A stretch of DNA of 64,000 nucleotides from Gelatoporia subvermispora B (lineage: Eukaryota > Basidiomycota > Agaricomycetes > Polyporales > Gelatoporiaceae), in contig KB445805.1 of assembly GCA_000320605.2 (NCBI GenBank), positions 434,001 through 498,000 of the forward strand. Direction: 5' to 3'. This document shows positions 12,301-23,581 of this stretch, piece after piece (the first letter of the stretch is position 1; every line of letters begins with the position of its first letter). The translations under genes were made by a program, and so were the position numbers. The notes below the pieces were generated by a model. It did not search any database. It saw only the letters and a list, made by a program, of their open reading frames with translations, and had not been told where the DNA came from.

Positions 12301-13705
12301 TCAATCCGAGAGCAGTGCTCCTGTTTCACAGTCTTCTCGGCCTCTTCTCTCGCATGTCTCCTGGGCGTTCTTCCGTGGTCGTCCTCCTGGCCTGATCGCC
12401 TCAAATATGCATAGGGCGGTACGACGCGCAGATACGCATTGTCTGGGCACGGGGACGTGATCAATACACTTCAGAAAGATGAGAAAGACGAGCTGATGAA
12501 ACAGATGCGGTCTACTGCTTGGGTTCTTCGCATGCAGCGGCATGTGCGACACGGTAACCTATCGCAGATCGAGACAGTGGACTTACTCGCAGACATCACC
12601 AATCCGAACACACTTTCGCTTTGCAAGTCGACACGGCTCACATGCTCCATACCTCGGCTCGGGTGTCGGCCTTGTAGTTGGCGCGAGGCTGGCGGCATCA
12701 CAGGTTCCCCCGCCATGACTACCTACTTGGATGTAAGCGTCTAGTGAACATGTAAAGGCCATAGGAGACAATACTGACCTTGGGCATCTACCGCAGGAAT
12801 GTATTGGAGGCTACGTTGTTTCTTTGGCGCATTTCGGGAGCAGAGACTCTCTGGAGCATTCAGCGCCTTGCGCTTCTTTCGCGTCGACAGATGCTCTGGT
12901 GGAGGTCCATCTACGCCAGGTATGTATTCTGGTATGTGAATGACGAGAGGATATGAGAACCCCGGTGCGCCCATCTGCACATCTTGTTCCGCCGCTGCCA
13001 CAACGGGTAGGGCAGGCGCAGTGTTCACTGGCGGATCCTCTCTAAGGACCGGAGCGTGTTCACCAAGAACATGGTCTATTTGCTGTTGCTGTTGACACTG
13101 AAAATGCGCGTCATATATGCTGTAATTTCCGGCATTGATCTGCCAGCGTCAGTGCAATGGTGTCAGTCGCCGACCTCTACGGAGCAGACATGGATAAAGA
13201 CTGACAGGCGTTGTCGGAGATTGGTATAATAATGCCAATTCGCTTCCTTGTACATCTTTTATTCTTGTCTGTTCAGTACTGTCGAGGTACTGAACCATGT
13301 CGTCCTCTGTATGTGTCGCAGACACGGTGCCACGGTAGGAGGGCATCACAGAGCCTTCACTTGCGTGGCTCTCCTCCTCATGTGTCGCGTCACCCATAGT
13401 TGTGTAGTCTACATATGAAGACTCCGAGGGATGATACACTGTCTCTGCAGTGTATGTTGAACTATGCCGGGATCTCTATAAAAGCGAAGCCGTCAGTCAG
13501 ATGTCACAAAGGGCAGCAGATATACATTGCCGCTTACTGCCAGCTCAATATCAGAGATGCTATCCGACGAAGAGCTGTCAGGGCTCTGAATCAGATGATC
13601 AGGGCTTCCCAAGAATTTGGCAAGTATATTCAGTATGTCGTCCGGCGACATATCCGAAGGATCCAAGCCGTCGTAAGCGTTGGAAGATTCACTTGTAGAA
13701 GACAT
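12301..13705 (-). CDS. Zn2Cys6 zinc-cluster regulator, left copy (Y-A)
   Basis: Read on the minus strand: exons 13705-13538, 13475-13206, 13139-12779, 12722-12587 and 12442-12301, 358 aa. The binuclear zinc cluster is near the C-terminus, with cysteines 294, 297, 304, 311, 314 and 323 in the spacing C-x2-C-x6-C-x6-C-x2-C-x8-C. The second and third are joined by RLAKRK. A GRPRKN motif resembling an AT-hook follows directly. The intron at 12443-12586 splits the cluster between Cys4 and Cys5. The N-terminus has an acidic amphipathic stretch (SPDDILNILAKFLG); the middle has SYPLVIHIPEYIPG and a basic KKRK patch. Zinc clusters of this family are usually N-terminal and bind DNA as sequence-specific transcription factors in the nucleus. 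Placing it at the C-terminus, with no fungal middle-homology region, is unusual. Y-B and Y-C have the same structure. Confidence 0.85.
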
Positions 13706-13777
13706 GACTGTTCGATGAGAAGCGGATGCTTTCCATGAGAGAGCTGGAGAATGGAGAACGGAGACATGGTGAGCACT

Positions 13778-13784
13778 CTTTATA
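13778..13784 (-). promoter_or_regulatory. TATA box of Y-A
   Basis: TATAAAG on the minus strand, about 73 bp before the Y-A start codon. A TATAAAG is found at comparable positions before Y-B and Y-C. Confidence 0.65.
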
Positions 13785-13991
13785 AACGTCAGACACACCA
13801 GGAGAAGACGCTGATGGAGCTGCATCGAGAAACTGTGGCCTTCCTCGTGCGGGAGCGATGTCTAGTCATTGTCCGTCTGACTGCCCAATCACAGCGACGT
13901 GAGAACGCCTTACAATGCATTATGTGTGCTTCTCCATTGTCCCTGGATCGATGCAACGTCCTCGAGGCGTAGACGCTAGGTGTTCGGAGGC

Positions 13992-14051
13992 AATTGCGCT
14001 TGTCGGAGTTGCCATCCTCGACATAAAAAGTGTACCAGCTCGAGTCATCGG
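13992..14051 (-). promoter_or_regulatory. conserved upstream block of Y-A
   Basis: Contains the 18-mer AATTGCGCTTGTCGGAGT (13992-14009, plus-strand spelling) and TCGAGTCATCGG (14040-14051), both identical or nearly so before Y-B and Y-C. The second contains TGACTC on the minus strand, the core recognised by Gcn4/AP-1-type bZIP proteins. The function is inferred from conservation only. Confidence 0.55.
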
Positions 14052-14621
14052 GACGGGTAATTATGAACACGAGGTTTTTGTCCTTACGGGCGGATTTCTC
14101 TTGCGAAAACGTGAGGACCTGTTGCGTGAATTAGATGAATAGCCTCGAATGTACGGAGTAAACTCGGGGATCAATATAGTGAGCAATCCAGGATATTGTT
14201 GCGAATTTTGCGACTCAACGGTGGTTATTCGGGTATGTGTACTGGCCTTTCTCGGGAAGTAGATGGGCCATATAAAAAGTCTTGCGCAGAATGCGAAAAC
14301 GTGTGACGCAGTCAAAATTGGTCACACTTGTTCAGGCCGAGCACCACTCATTTCGTCTGGAAAATACAGATACATTCAACAAAGAATACACGACAACGCA
14401 ACCTAGGGATACAACAAAATAAGCCGTCAACGCATAGTAAAGGGTATCGTACGAAACGCAAGCTTCCAACCAACGAGATCCACAGAACCAAAGATGCAAC
14501 AGCGATCAATTGCCGTCGACTTAATATTCCATAGCGTCATCCGGGGGCACGCAGGCACCAAACGATTCCTGGGCTGAGAAAGCATGAGCGCCTGGTTTCC
14601 CCGTCTGGGTGTCATCTCAAT
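14052..14621. other. spacer between Y-A and Z
   Basis: No gene found. The first part still matches the right arm near 43430-43480; beyond it similarity fades until the 3' end of Z. Confidence 0.4.
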
Positions 14622-15427
14622 CTACGCACCTTTCCTGAGCATGTATGCATGGTGCAGCTCATGCGACGTCCAGTGTGCGTTCCCGAGCTGGCGAGCCACG
14701 TCCTGGGTGTGTCCCGCGGTGCACTGTGATGCCGTTTCAGAGCTGAGCGAGTCGCACGGCGAGGCAGACCTGCCGCCTAGGGACCACGCGTCCCAGTCCG
14801 GTTCGACGGGCGAGCAGCTGAACGCGGTGGAGGTGGGCGAGAGCTCGAAGGTGACGTCGGCGCCGGCGCAGAGGTCCTGCGAGGCAAGGTCGTGCGCGTG
14901 AAAGATGCCCGGGTGCGAGGAGGGGCTCAGACTCGTGGGTTCTGGGAGGGTGGTGTGCACATCTGCGAGATCGAAGCAGCTCGTCTGGGGGATCTCGAGC
15001 ATGGCTTTCGTGCGCGCGGAGGACGAGATGTTCTGCATATAATACGCGATGAGGGTGTGCATTCCGGTGGAACACATGATATGAACCCTCACCTTCATGC
15101 GCGTGCGCAGGAGGCTGGCGTTGCGCTGGAACTCGGATGCCTCCTTCGCGGCAGTGAGGATCCACTCCTGCGGCGGATTCCCCCGCACGCAAAGGGCTAG
15201 CATTGCGCGCTGCTCTGTCAACCTAGCCGTCATCATAGATACGTCAGGACAGGAGGCGAATTTAGAAGCCGAATACCGTACTTGGTTTGCAGACGCCAGA
15301 GCTCGAGCAGCTCGGGACTGCAGCCGTAGGTCTTGGCAATCTCGAGGTGTGTTGCGGAGTCTGTAAGGTGCAGTTCACCTTCCTCCATGTATCGAACGAA
15401 ATCCATGGTCGCCTTCTGGTACTCCAT
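14622..15427 (-). CDS. unknown two-exon gene Z
   Basis: Minus strand, exons 15427-15282 and 15222-14622, 248 aa; the 59-nt intron has a GTACGG donor and joins in phase. The N-terminal half is probably helical (MEYQKATMDFVRYMEEG and following). The C-terminal half is Ser/Thr-rich with acidic patches and ends in WTSHELHHAYMLRKGA. No domain, signal peptide or membrane span is recognised. It lies upstream of Y-A on the same strand, about 0.9 kb away. Its 3' part recurs, broken, at 42699-42947 in the right arm, in the same position relative to Y-B, so Z belonged to the duplicated segment. More 5' exons cannot be excluded. Confidence 0.65.
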
Positions 15428-16362
15428 GGAGAAGGCTTGTTGTGATAACCAGTACGATGAAGGTACTAGATAACAGGTCTGAAATGCCGTGATGGTTCAA
15501 GGGACCGAAGTATTAGGGAACGAACGAGGAGATGCGGGCAGCGGTGGTGAAACATCGCGCTTTATGAGCAGACGGAGGCGCCTCGGCGCGACATGAACAT
15601 CAACGTCTCCGCGCGACGCGAGACAAAGAATCCCGAAGCTGAAAGCACGTGAAGACAAGCCTCACCAATACGGGAGTGGCAACGCTTCTCAGTCTGACAG
15701 GACGGGCATTCTCGGCGTGCCGCGTATTGTGGGTCCGCATCGGTCCAGAAGCGACGTCAGAAGGGCGCATGGATACTGGAGACCTTGTTCAGGCCGCCAT
15801 CGGAGCTTTGCCTTATGTTCTGATCTAACTAGGCTCCGCGGCCTTGTCGTTAACCGAAGACGGGGCTGCCGCTGAGTGTGCTTGCGTTGCTGTTGAGAGA
15901 GTAGATGGAAGAATGCGTTCCTCATGCGGCCTGCCTTCTCAATGTGATAGTACAATCAGAGAATCCGGGCAGGGAAAGCGCTGCACTGCGAGACGGGTGT
16001 GGTCTTCCGGAAGAGGATACCAACAGAATCACATATTGAGGCCGAGAAATTTCGGAAAGCATCCGTGTTCCTTGACGGAGGCAAGATGTGCCGGACCCAC
16101 AAGAGTAGAGTCAATTAGACTTGAGGTGCTGCAAAGTACTTGTCTTCGCAACACATCTTCCAACTCGCCAACAAGGCCAGGTACCTCTCGGCAAACGCCA
16201 GTACAGCAAGCCACGTGACCAGCACTTATGGAGCGGACTGCGGCGTGCCGGTCGAGTACTGCGGCGTGCGGACATGGTGTTCTGACCGCAGCGTAACATC
16301 TCCATCCATCCATCTCCACCTCACCTCACATCTTCATCTCTATCTCTGTTCTCTACGCCGGC
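15428..16362. other. intergenic, probable promoters of Z and the CUE gene
   Basis: No gene could be assembled. The last ~60 bp before the CUE start is CT-rich with CCATCCATC and TCACATCTTCATCTC tracts, as is common in fungal core promoters. Confidence 0.45.
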
Positions 16363-18103
16363 ATGGACATCGCATCTGAGAACCTCGCGACGCACACGCC
16401 TGGTGTGAACGCGGACACGAGTCCGGAGCCCCGCGACGCACAGCCGGGCGTGCAAAGTTCAGGTGCCGTGCTTCTCCGACTCGTGGCTGTCACTGAATTC
16501 TTAATCTCACTGTTGCTATCTGTCGTGCGGACCCTGCAGAGATCACGCTGCATAGCGATAGCGCGCCTGAGCAACAGTCAGAACGCGCTCACGACAACGA
16601 GACCCCCGCTTTACCCCCGCGACCCGAGCTCGAGACCGAGGAGGAACCCGCTGCAGCACATATGGTCCACCATCCAGAACAACCAGAAGATCCGGAACAT
16701 GACGCGCGCGCCCCAGGTGGCACTGGCGGGGCACAGGAGCAAGAGGAGCTGCCCCCACAGATCGCTGCCCTGCGCGCGATGTTCCCCGATTTCGACGCAG
16801 CAGTCCTGTATGTCCATCCCCACTACTCGTGGCACGTCCGTTTGAAGGCGCTGACATTAACTTGTGGCGGTGTAGGTATTCCGTGCTCGAGTCTGTAGGC
16901 GGAGACCAGGACCGCGCGGTCGACGTCCTGCTCGGGATGAGCGACCCGGACTACGTGTCCACTGAAGGCCCCAGCCCTGTATGTCCCCTTTGCTCAGATT
17001 GCCTGCTGGAACTGAAATTCACTTTTATCTTATTTGAGCAGAGCCAAAACACCGACCTGGCTCTGGACGAGCAGCTCGCACGGCAGCTCGCGCTCGAGGA
17101 CCAAGAGCAGCAGCAGCGCCGGCACGCGACGGGGCAGCAATGGCCACGGCGCGAACCAGCCGACCAACGCGACGTGCCGTACCAGCCGCGCCAGCGCGCA
17201 CGGTCCGGGGCCGGCGCGGGCGCGCAGCAGGACGAGGACGGGAGCGGGTACGTCACGGGCAGCGAGCGCGGGGACTTCCAGGAGTTCCAGGAGACGGTCA
17301 GCCGGCTTGCGGAGAGTGAGTGCACATCGTTTGTGTGCGGGGTGCGTGAATGGCGGGGGCTGATGTGGTGGGCGCAGGCGGCAAGCGGACGTTCAGCTCG
17401 ATCGTGTCGAAGGTGAAGGCAAAGATCAACGAGTATGACCAGGGCAAATCGAGCCAGGCCGGGGCAGCCTCAAATACGACCCCGCAATGGGGCGCTGCAC
17501 CCCCACCTCAGCTGGATCGCCATACCGCTGCACAGGCGTATTCGACAGAAATCTATGGCCAGCCTCGGGCAGCCGCGCAACCACAGGCCCCGGTGCGGCA
17601 GCTGTCGCTGCAGGGCTACGACGCTGGTGAGCACCGTCTCTTCGATACGCAGGCGACAGGACAGCGAAACTGAACGTCGTGGTTGCGTCACTTATGGACA
17701 GATGAGCCCACGCATCAGATCGCCCTGGGCGACCCGCCTGTGAGCGCAGGTGTCCCGTCGACCCCGCCCAACACGGCTGCTGTGGGCCGAGAGGTGTCGA
17801 GCGCGACGACGTCGCCGACGCTGTCGCCGCGCATGTCCGGGGACGTCCCGCGGCCGCTGCCGGTGGGCAGCCCGATAAACGCAGGTGAGTACGCGGGGCT
17901 GTTCCGCGAGGGTGTATCATCCTCGCGGGAAGATTGAATGTCTAGCTGATGCTGATATGTGTGATGCAGCTAAGATTGGGCTGCTCCCGAAACGGCCGGT
18001 GTCGTTGCTCGGCTCGCAGGCACCACCACACCCGGTGGAGGATGACGACGACGACGATTCCGAGGAATACGCAGAAAATCCATTCGAAGAAGGGAGCAAG
18101 TAG
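16363..18103 (+). CDS. CUE-domain ubiquitin-binding protein with C-terminal NPF
   Basis: Exons 16363-16462, 16540-16807, 16876-16978, 17042-17315, 17378-17626, 17702-17884 and 17970-18103 give 436 aa. A CUE domain spans about 105-145: the MFP motif at 114-116, then YSVLES, GGD and the di-leucine AVDVLL. CUE domains bind ubiquitin. An Arg/Gln-rich low-complexity part follows, then a short helical KVKAKINEYDQ, then a Pro/Ser/Thr-rich tail, an acidic run of six Asp and an NPF tripeptide at about 429-431. NPF is the ligand of EH domains, which act in endocytosis. This layout fits fungal Cue5-like or endocytic adaptor proteins, but I cannot identify an Atg8-interaction motif, so I leave the role open. 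Confidence 0.8.
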
Positions 18104-19177
18104 GGGTTGCGGTTGACTAGGTGGTCTTGACACGATTATTTTCGGATGGTTTCCATGGACGTTGTGTTCTGATGGGCGCTGGACTGTAGGTTGTGAGAAG
18201 TGTTGTACTAACCTTCTGTTGTATGTGTATTATTGTTCGAGAATTGTACCAAGGGCTGCTGTGTGCCTGTCCGGCGGCGGGCCGACGAGCAGAGGGGCGC
18301 CGGATCGGGGCAGAACTGTCCGGATATGGTATGGCAGATGCCAGATCGAGAAGGTCTCCTGTACGTCGTGCTAGTTTCAGGGCGCGTACGGCGGTTCGTG
18401 ACATCATCCCGATTGCTGGATTGCATCATCGCGATCTGGTGCTGGCTTGGACTCTCAAACAGATAGTCGAGAAATCCATATATAAGAGCTTCGAGGTGAA
18501 TGCAGCTCGACTCCCCTTTCCTTTCTCCCTCCATCATCATCTGCCCGTCGTCGTTTGTAGATGATGCAGCCTGTCTCCTGTCTGATGTGCGTCCCATCTC
18601 GGAACTGAGACTAGTACTGTATGTCGTTCCGAGGGCTTCTCCTATGCCGGGACTGCGGCTGACATAGGCATATACACCACGTGCCTATGCACTCCAGGTG
18701 TCATCCTCGGAGCGTTCAGTATACAGATGGCCTCGGATTGAGACGACGGAGCGTGAGAGGGATTAGCAGCGCAGCGCAGTGGCGTCGCCAATTGCAGTAA
18801 GCCGGCAATCTACATCGCGGCGGCATCGCGGGTGCGCAGTGCGTTTGGTCGTCCAGTTCCGTTGTCCTCTCTCATCATCGCTGGCAATTCTCCTGTTGGC
18901 CCTTCCGCTCGCTCCGAATAGCTTCTCCGCACTCTCGCTCGTTTTCGTAGGTGTATTGTTAGCCCCAGCCACACCGAGGTGGTGCGACTTGTCAGCCGTC
19001 AGCCGTCAGCCCCGTGACCGCATGTCACACAGCTGCTAATCCCGCAGTCAAGCTCCTCTGTTCCCTTCCTCCGTCTCCGCAGTCACTGCTTCCTCCCTCG
19101 CACCTCTTCCCTTCTTGCCTTTTCTTCCCTCTACGACGCCCAGTGCGTCGTTTCTCTCTTCTTCTCCTCCCACCACC
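18104..19177. other. intergenic before the aspartic protease
   Basis: No gene found. 19040-19170 is strongly CT-rich on the plus strand, a typical fungal core promoter for the protease at 19178. Confidence 0.5.
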
Positions 19178-21131
19178 ATGACCCGCCCCGCCGCCGTCAT
19201 GGCTTCCCCGCTCGTCCTCTCCCTCCTCGCTTTCGTCTCCCTCGCCCTGGCCGACCCGCTGCGCATACCACTCGCCCGCCGGACTCCGCGAAACGCCTCC
19301 ATTGAACGATTTGCCGATGCTGCGGACTTTGTCCGCCTGAAGTATGGCCTTGATGCCGTTCAGCCCAAGCTCCAGAGGCGTGCGGGCCAGACCGTGGGGC
19401 TCCCAATTATCAACCAGGTGCGCCCGTTGTCCTAGTTTCAGCCACTGCAGATCCTCACTGCGGACGCCGGCATATACAGGACCAGGACTCGTCATACATT
19501 GGAACCATTACGGTCGGGACGCCTGGGGAACAATTTAACATCGTGCTCGATACGGGTTCGTCCGATCTGTGGCTCGCCTCCTCAGACTGTCTAGCATGTC
19601 CACGCGGCACCCCCGAGTTCAACCCATCGTCTTCGTCGTCGCTCCAGCAGGTCACGGGTTCGACTGGCCAGGCGCAGCAGCTCACAATTCAGTATGGAAG
19701 TGGCAGCGTCGCCGGCATGCTCGTACAGGACACTGTCAACATGGGCGGGTTCACCGTAAACCCGCAGAAGTTCTTACTGGTGGAACAAATGACATCCGGC
19801 CTGCTCGACGGCGACGTGTCAGGCATCATGGGCCTTGCATTCCAGGCGCTCGCGACGACACAGGCAACGCCATTCTGGCAGGCGCTCGTGAACAACAACC
19901 AGTTCGCCTCCCCCGAAATGGCGTTCTGGCTCACCCGATTCCTGGATGACAACAATGCGCAGCAGAACGAGCCCGGAGGCGAGCTGACGCTGGGAGGCAC
20001 TAACAGCACTCTCTTCACCGGTGATATCGAGTTCCAGAACCTTGCGACCGTGCCAGATGGACCGACCTTCTGGATGCTTGAGGTGTCGGGTGAGTCTCCA
20101 CAAGCGTGGTACCGTGGCAGTTTCCTCATTATTGCGCAGGTGTGACGGTCCAGGGCTCGAGCGTCTCGATTCCGACGGGCAACAGCGCGCTGGCGGCGAT
20201 TGACACGGGCACTACTCTCATCGGTGGTCCGACTAATGCCGTCGCCGCGATCTTTAATGCTATTCCTGGATCCACTGCGCTTACAGGTCAAATGGCGGGC
20301 TTTTTCTCGTTCCGTGAGTAGTATGCCAGCTGGCCCTCGTACCCACCGGTACTTATTTTGGAATGCAGCCTGTTCCACTACCCTCTCAATATCCATGGCT
20401 TTCGGTGGCCAGTCATGGCCCATCAGTGACGCCGACCTGAACCTGGGCTCTGTCGGCAACGGCCAGTGTCTTGGTGGTATCTTCGATCTCAATGCCGGCT
20501 CGAACGTCGGCAGCGGCAATGGGAACCCCGACTGGGTCGTCGGAGACACATTCCTCAAAAACGTGTACAGCGTGTTCCGCGCCAGCCCGCCGTCGGTTGG
20601 GTTTGCACAGCTCTCCGATACCGCTGGCGGCTCCTCAGGTGCGTCCACTCCTCATTTGGTGTACAAGTAGCCTGAACCTCATAAGCGTCCTCTGGCTCGC
20701 CTCTTCCTTCCTCAACTGTATCAACACCATCAATGTCTACTAACGCATCACCGACGATATCCTCACGATCTACTGACATACCATCTGTATCGACTATACC
20801 ATCTGTTGTACCAACACTTTCCTTTGCTACATCTGTATCTGTATCTGTATCTTTTTCTTCTAACGCGACAGGCGCACCATCTGGGACGCCAGGGTCTGCG
20901 ACTCTCTCCCGCACTGGCGCGCCCTTGCCCACCGGATCTTGTAAGTGCATCTCTCCATTGAGTAATGCGCAGCTTCTCACTACACCGCCCTTCCATCCAG
21001 CCGGCAACCCGTCATCGTCTGGCTCGTCATCCAACGCTGCGCCGCCCTCACTCCCCAGCGCGAGCCTCCTCGCAGGACTCTTCCTCACGCTGTGCACAGG
21101 ACTCGCCTCGAGCCTGGCCTTCTTCGCATGA
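19178..21131 (+). CDS. secreted, probably GPI-anchored pepsin-type aspartic protease
   Basis: Exons 19178-19417, 19480-20089, 20140-20313, 20369-20638, 20686-20940 and 21001-21131 give 559 aa. The N-terminus has a signal peptide (hydrophobic LVLSLLAFVSLALA) and a short propeptide containing KLQRR, then an A1-family catalytic domain. The two catalytic aspartates are Asp104 in DTGSS and Asp305 in DTGTT, with VVGDTFLKNVYSVF near the domain end. The last two exons add about 110 Ser/Thr/Pro-rich residues and a hydrophobic tail (LLAGLFLTLCTGLASSLAFFA) typical of GPI attachment or a membrane anchor. A transcript retaining intron 20639-20685 would stop at 20670 and lack the anchor. Extracellular or cell-wall proteolysis is the likely role. 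Confidence 0.9.
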
Positions 21132-22322
21132 TCGCTCTCATGATCTGCCCACCCACCGCAGTCGGACTGCTCTCGTCACCCGCACCTTAGACCCGCTGCG
21201 CTTTCGTCTTTGCTTGCCACGCATATTCGTATCCTATACTTCATCCCGATTTCGCACCCATCTCCCCACGTTACGCTTAGCATCACTCGCACAGCCCGGA
21301 ATGGACAGTAATACACGGCGGCCCGCGCGCGGGCTGCGTGCATGTATCTTTTTAACCGCATTGCAGCATAGGAGCCCCTGCAGGGGCCGTGAGTTATGTA
21401 TATGATCGGATTCGGACACATTGCCGCCATCTGCTGGTACTGCGCATGCTCTGGGACGTCCCTTTGTCCGGATTGCAGACGAAGGTTCGATGGCGCAATG
21501 ACACGATGACGGCGCGTGGAACGGAAGCCCACGAGCTATTTCTGGTGTGAGTATGCACTGGCGCAACGCGCGCTTCCGCCTCCTCCCGGGGCTGCGGAGA
21601 GTTAGCGAGGATGCTTCGAATACTCCGGATGGCGATTCTATGAAGTGCACTCGCTTGTGATTGGGATTAGATGAATGGTACCGATGGGTCTACACCCCAA
21701 ATTAGGCTTTGCTGGTCGCTGCGGACGCGGGTGGGTTGCGCAGAGGCTCCGTTGACGTGGAAGCAGGGCCCGGCATGGCAGCTATAAGTGGAAGATCGCA
21801 GAGAAAGTCTGATCGTGGGGTGCAGGCTGCAGTGCTTTGCGCATCCATAAGAACGTCAAATATAGCTACGTCGCCGTCGCCAGTCTCGCGCGAGACGAAC
21901 GTGAAACGCGTCGCGGGGGCTCGTCTCTCGCGGGTCACAAGGCGAGTCCACGGAATACCGGGTAATCATGGCATTACTAGGGACACGGAGACGTACAGTA
22001 GTATACAGCCAGCGCGCTGCGCAGGGGCCGACGCCGCCCACACTGCGAGCGCGCCTGCATCCCAGTCCGAGCCCGACGCTCGGTTCCTCCTGCGGCGGCG
22101 CGGCGCCGTGGTCCAGCGGGACCTGGCGTGCCGCGTGCGCTTTTGCTCGTCGTTGAGGACGATCCGTCTATGTCCGGTCTATCAGTCAGTCTATGATCCA
22201 AAGGAGCGCGTGTGCGGGTCCGGCGATAGATGCAGCAGTGCAGAATCGATGAATAAGTTAGGCGGTCTATGTATGACGGGTGGGCGGGCGAGGTAAGTCG
22301 AGCCGGCCGGGTATTAGGGTCA
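21132..22322. other. intergenic, convergent 3' ends
   Basis: Lies between the 3' ends of the protease and the carrier. A 195-codon plus frame (21709-22296) is GC-rich with no protein-like pattern and no splice support. Nothing else seen. Confidence 0.5.
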
Positions 22323-23581
22323 TCAGAGCGAGTTGAGCAGGCGGCTCGCGAGCTCGAAGCCGAGGAACGTTGCGCCGTTTGCGAAGGGCGAGCTACGGGG
22401 AGGGGTTAGAGTGGGACTTGGTAGAGTGACAGATGGAGGGGAGGGACGCACCGAATGAGCGTGGGGCCGAGGCCGCGGGTGAAGGCGCCGATGCCCTCCG
22501 TCCGCCAGACGGTGCGCACGCAGTCGAGCGTGGACTTGTACTTCTGGCCGTCTTTTGACGAGAAGCCGTCCGTCTGCATGCGCGACTTGATCATGTCGAT
22601 GGGGTATATCACCGCCCACAGCTGCACCGCACCATGTCTGTCAGCGTCTCGGTCCATCAGGTGAGGAATAGGAGGGGGACGCACCGCGTAGCCCGCAGCG
22701 GCACCGAAGAGCACCGCGTTTGCGGGGTTGACCTGGTCGCGGCGGATGCCTTTCTTGCGCATCTCGTGCTGCATGAGCTTCTCGTATGCGGCGAAGTAGA
22801 TCCCGTAGCCGACCGCCTCGCGCCAGAGCGTCACGACCTGGCCCTTGTAGATGCCCGCGATCCCGTGCGCGGAGTAGATCTTCTTGATCGCGTCCCACGG
22901 GCCCGCGTACCGCGGGTTCGTCGCGGATTGTGTTTGCAGCCCTGTGTAGGCCGCATGAGTGAGTAGGGTAGGAACGAGGCGCGATGGAGACGAGACGCAC
23001 GGATACGGATGTGTTCTACGGGCCCCGAGACGACGCCGTTTGCCACCCCCGCGAACACACCAGAGGCGAACAGCTGTCCTACGGTGAGTTCCATGCCGTT
23101 GGCACCTCCTCTTCCCTGAAGCGCGTTCCTCTGCGCGAAATACCGCTTCGAGTACTCGAGCACGCCGAACTGGATCGAGACGCACACGCCGATGCCGAGC
23201 AGCGGGGTAAGTGTGCCCTGGACGCGCCTCGTCATTAGCAGCTGTTATATATTTATCTTAAAGCTTGCATGCGCACCTTGTAGAACGCGAGAGGCCCTTC
23301 ATTCTTCAGGATCCCGCCTGCGCAGTGGAACATGCCCGAGTAGGTACCCTTAGGAGCCGTTTGCATGCGCTACACCATCGAGCCGTTGAGAGTCGTCTAT
23401 GTTTGATTCATCTCATGAACACTCACCACTTTGACAATGTCAAATGGCTGTCCGACCAGGACCTGTCACCAGCGGAGGTCATATGTTCAATTGTGGCGGG
23501 CGAGCTGCCAGATCATGCGACACGCACCTGCGCAATACCTCCCGCAGTTCCGGCGGTCAGATCCTTTACAGTTTTCGACAT
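22323..23581 (-). CDS. mitochondrial carrier, Ymc1/Ymc2-like
   Basis: Minus strand, exons 23581-23528, 23462-23427, 23369-23277, 23217-23001, 22941-22685, 22621-22452 and 22392-22323, 298 aa, the normal carrier size. All three carrier repeats are present, with signature motifs QPFDIVKV, GPVEHIRIRLQTQ and YPIDMIKSRMQ (consensus P-x-[DE]-x-x-[KR]). The Glu-His-Ile-Arg form of the second motif and the overall pattern match the yeast Ymc1/Ymc2 group of inner-membrane amino-acid/organic-acid transporters rather than the carnitine carrier. The substrate cannot be fixed from sequence alone. The first three exons are short (54, 36 and 93 nt), as is common in basidiomycete carrier genes. Intron donors are mostly GTGCGT, the local preference. 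Confidence 0.9.

Larger units (their letters stand above)
9840..15200 (+). repeat. left arm of large inverted segmental duplication
   Basis: The order decayed X, X(+), Y(-), Z(-) here is mirrored at 42600-47600 as decayed Z(+), Y(+), X(-), decayed X(-). Coding exons, introns, the Y-X intergenic DNA and both promoters match. The middle (10067-14100) is continuous; the outer parts (X-prime 3' end, Z 3' half) match only in pieces. Edges are approximate, set by eye. Confidence 0.8.

Noticed and set aside
13915..14142. Plus-strand frame in the Y-A promoter with matches in the Y-B and Y-C promoters
   Set aside because: The DNA is conserved in all three, but the reading frame is not: Y-C matches only by switching frame. 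This fits a promoter, not a divergent gene.
8540..15427. Idea that X/Y/Z form a mating-type locus (homeodomain or pheromone/receptor)
   Set aside because: No homeodomain motif, no STE3-like receptor and no CAAX pheromone precursor is visible, and the usual flanking genes (for example a mitochondrial intermediate peptidase) are absent.
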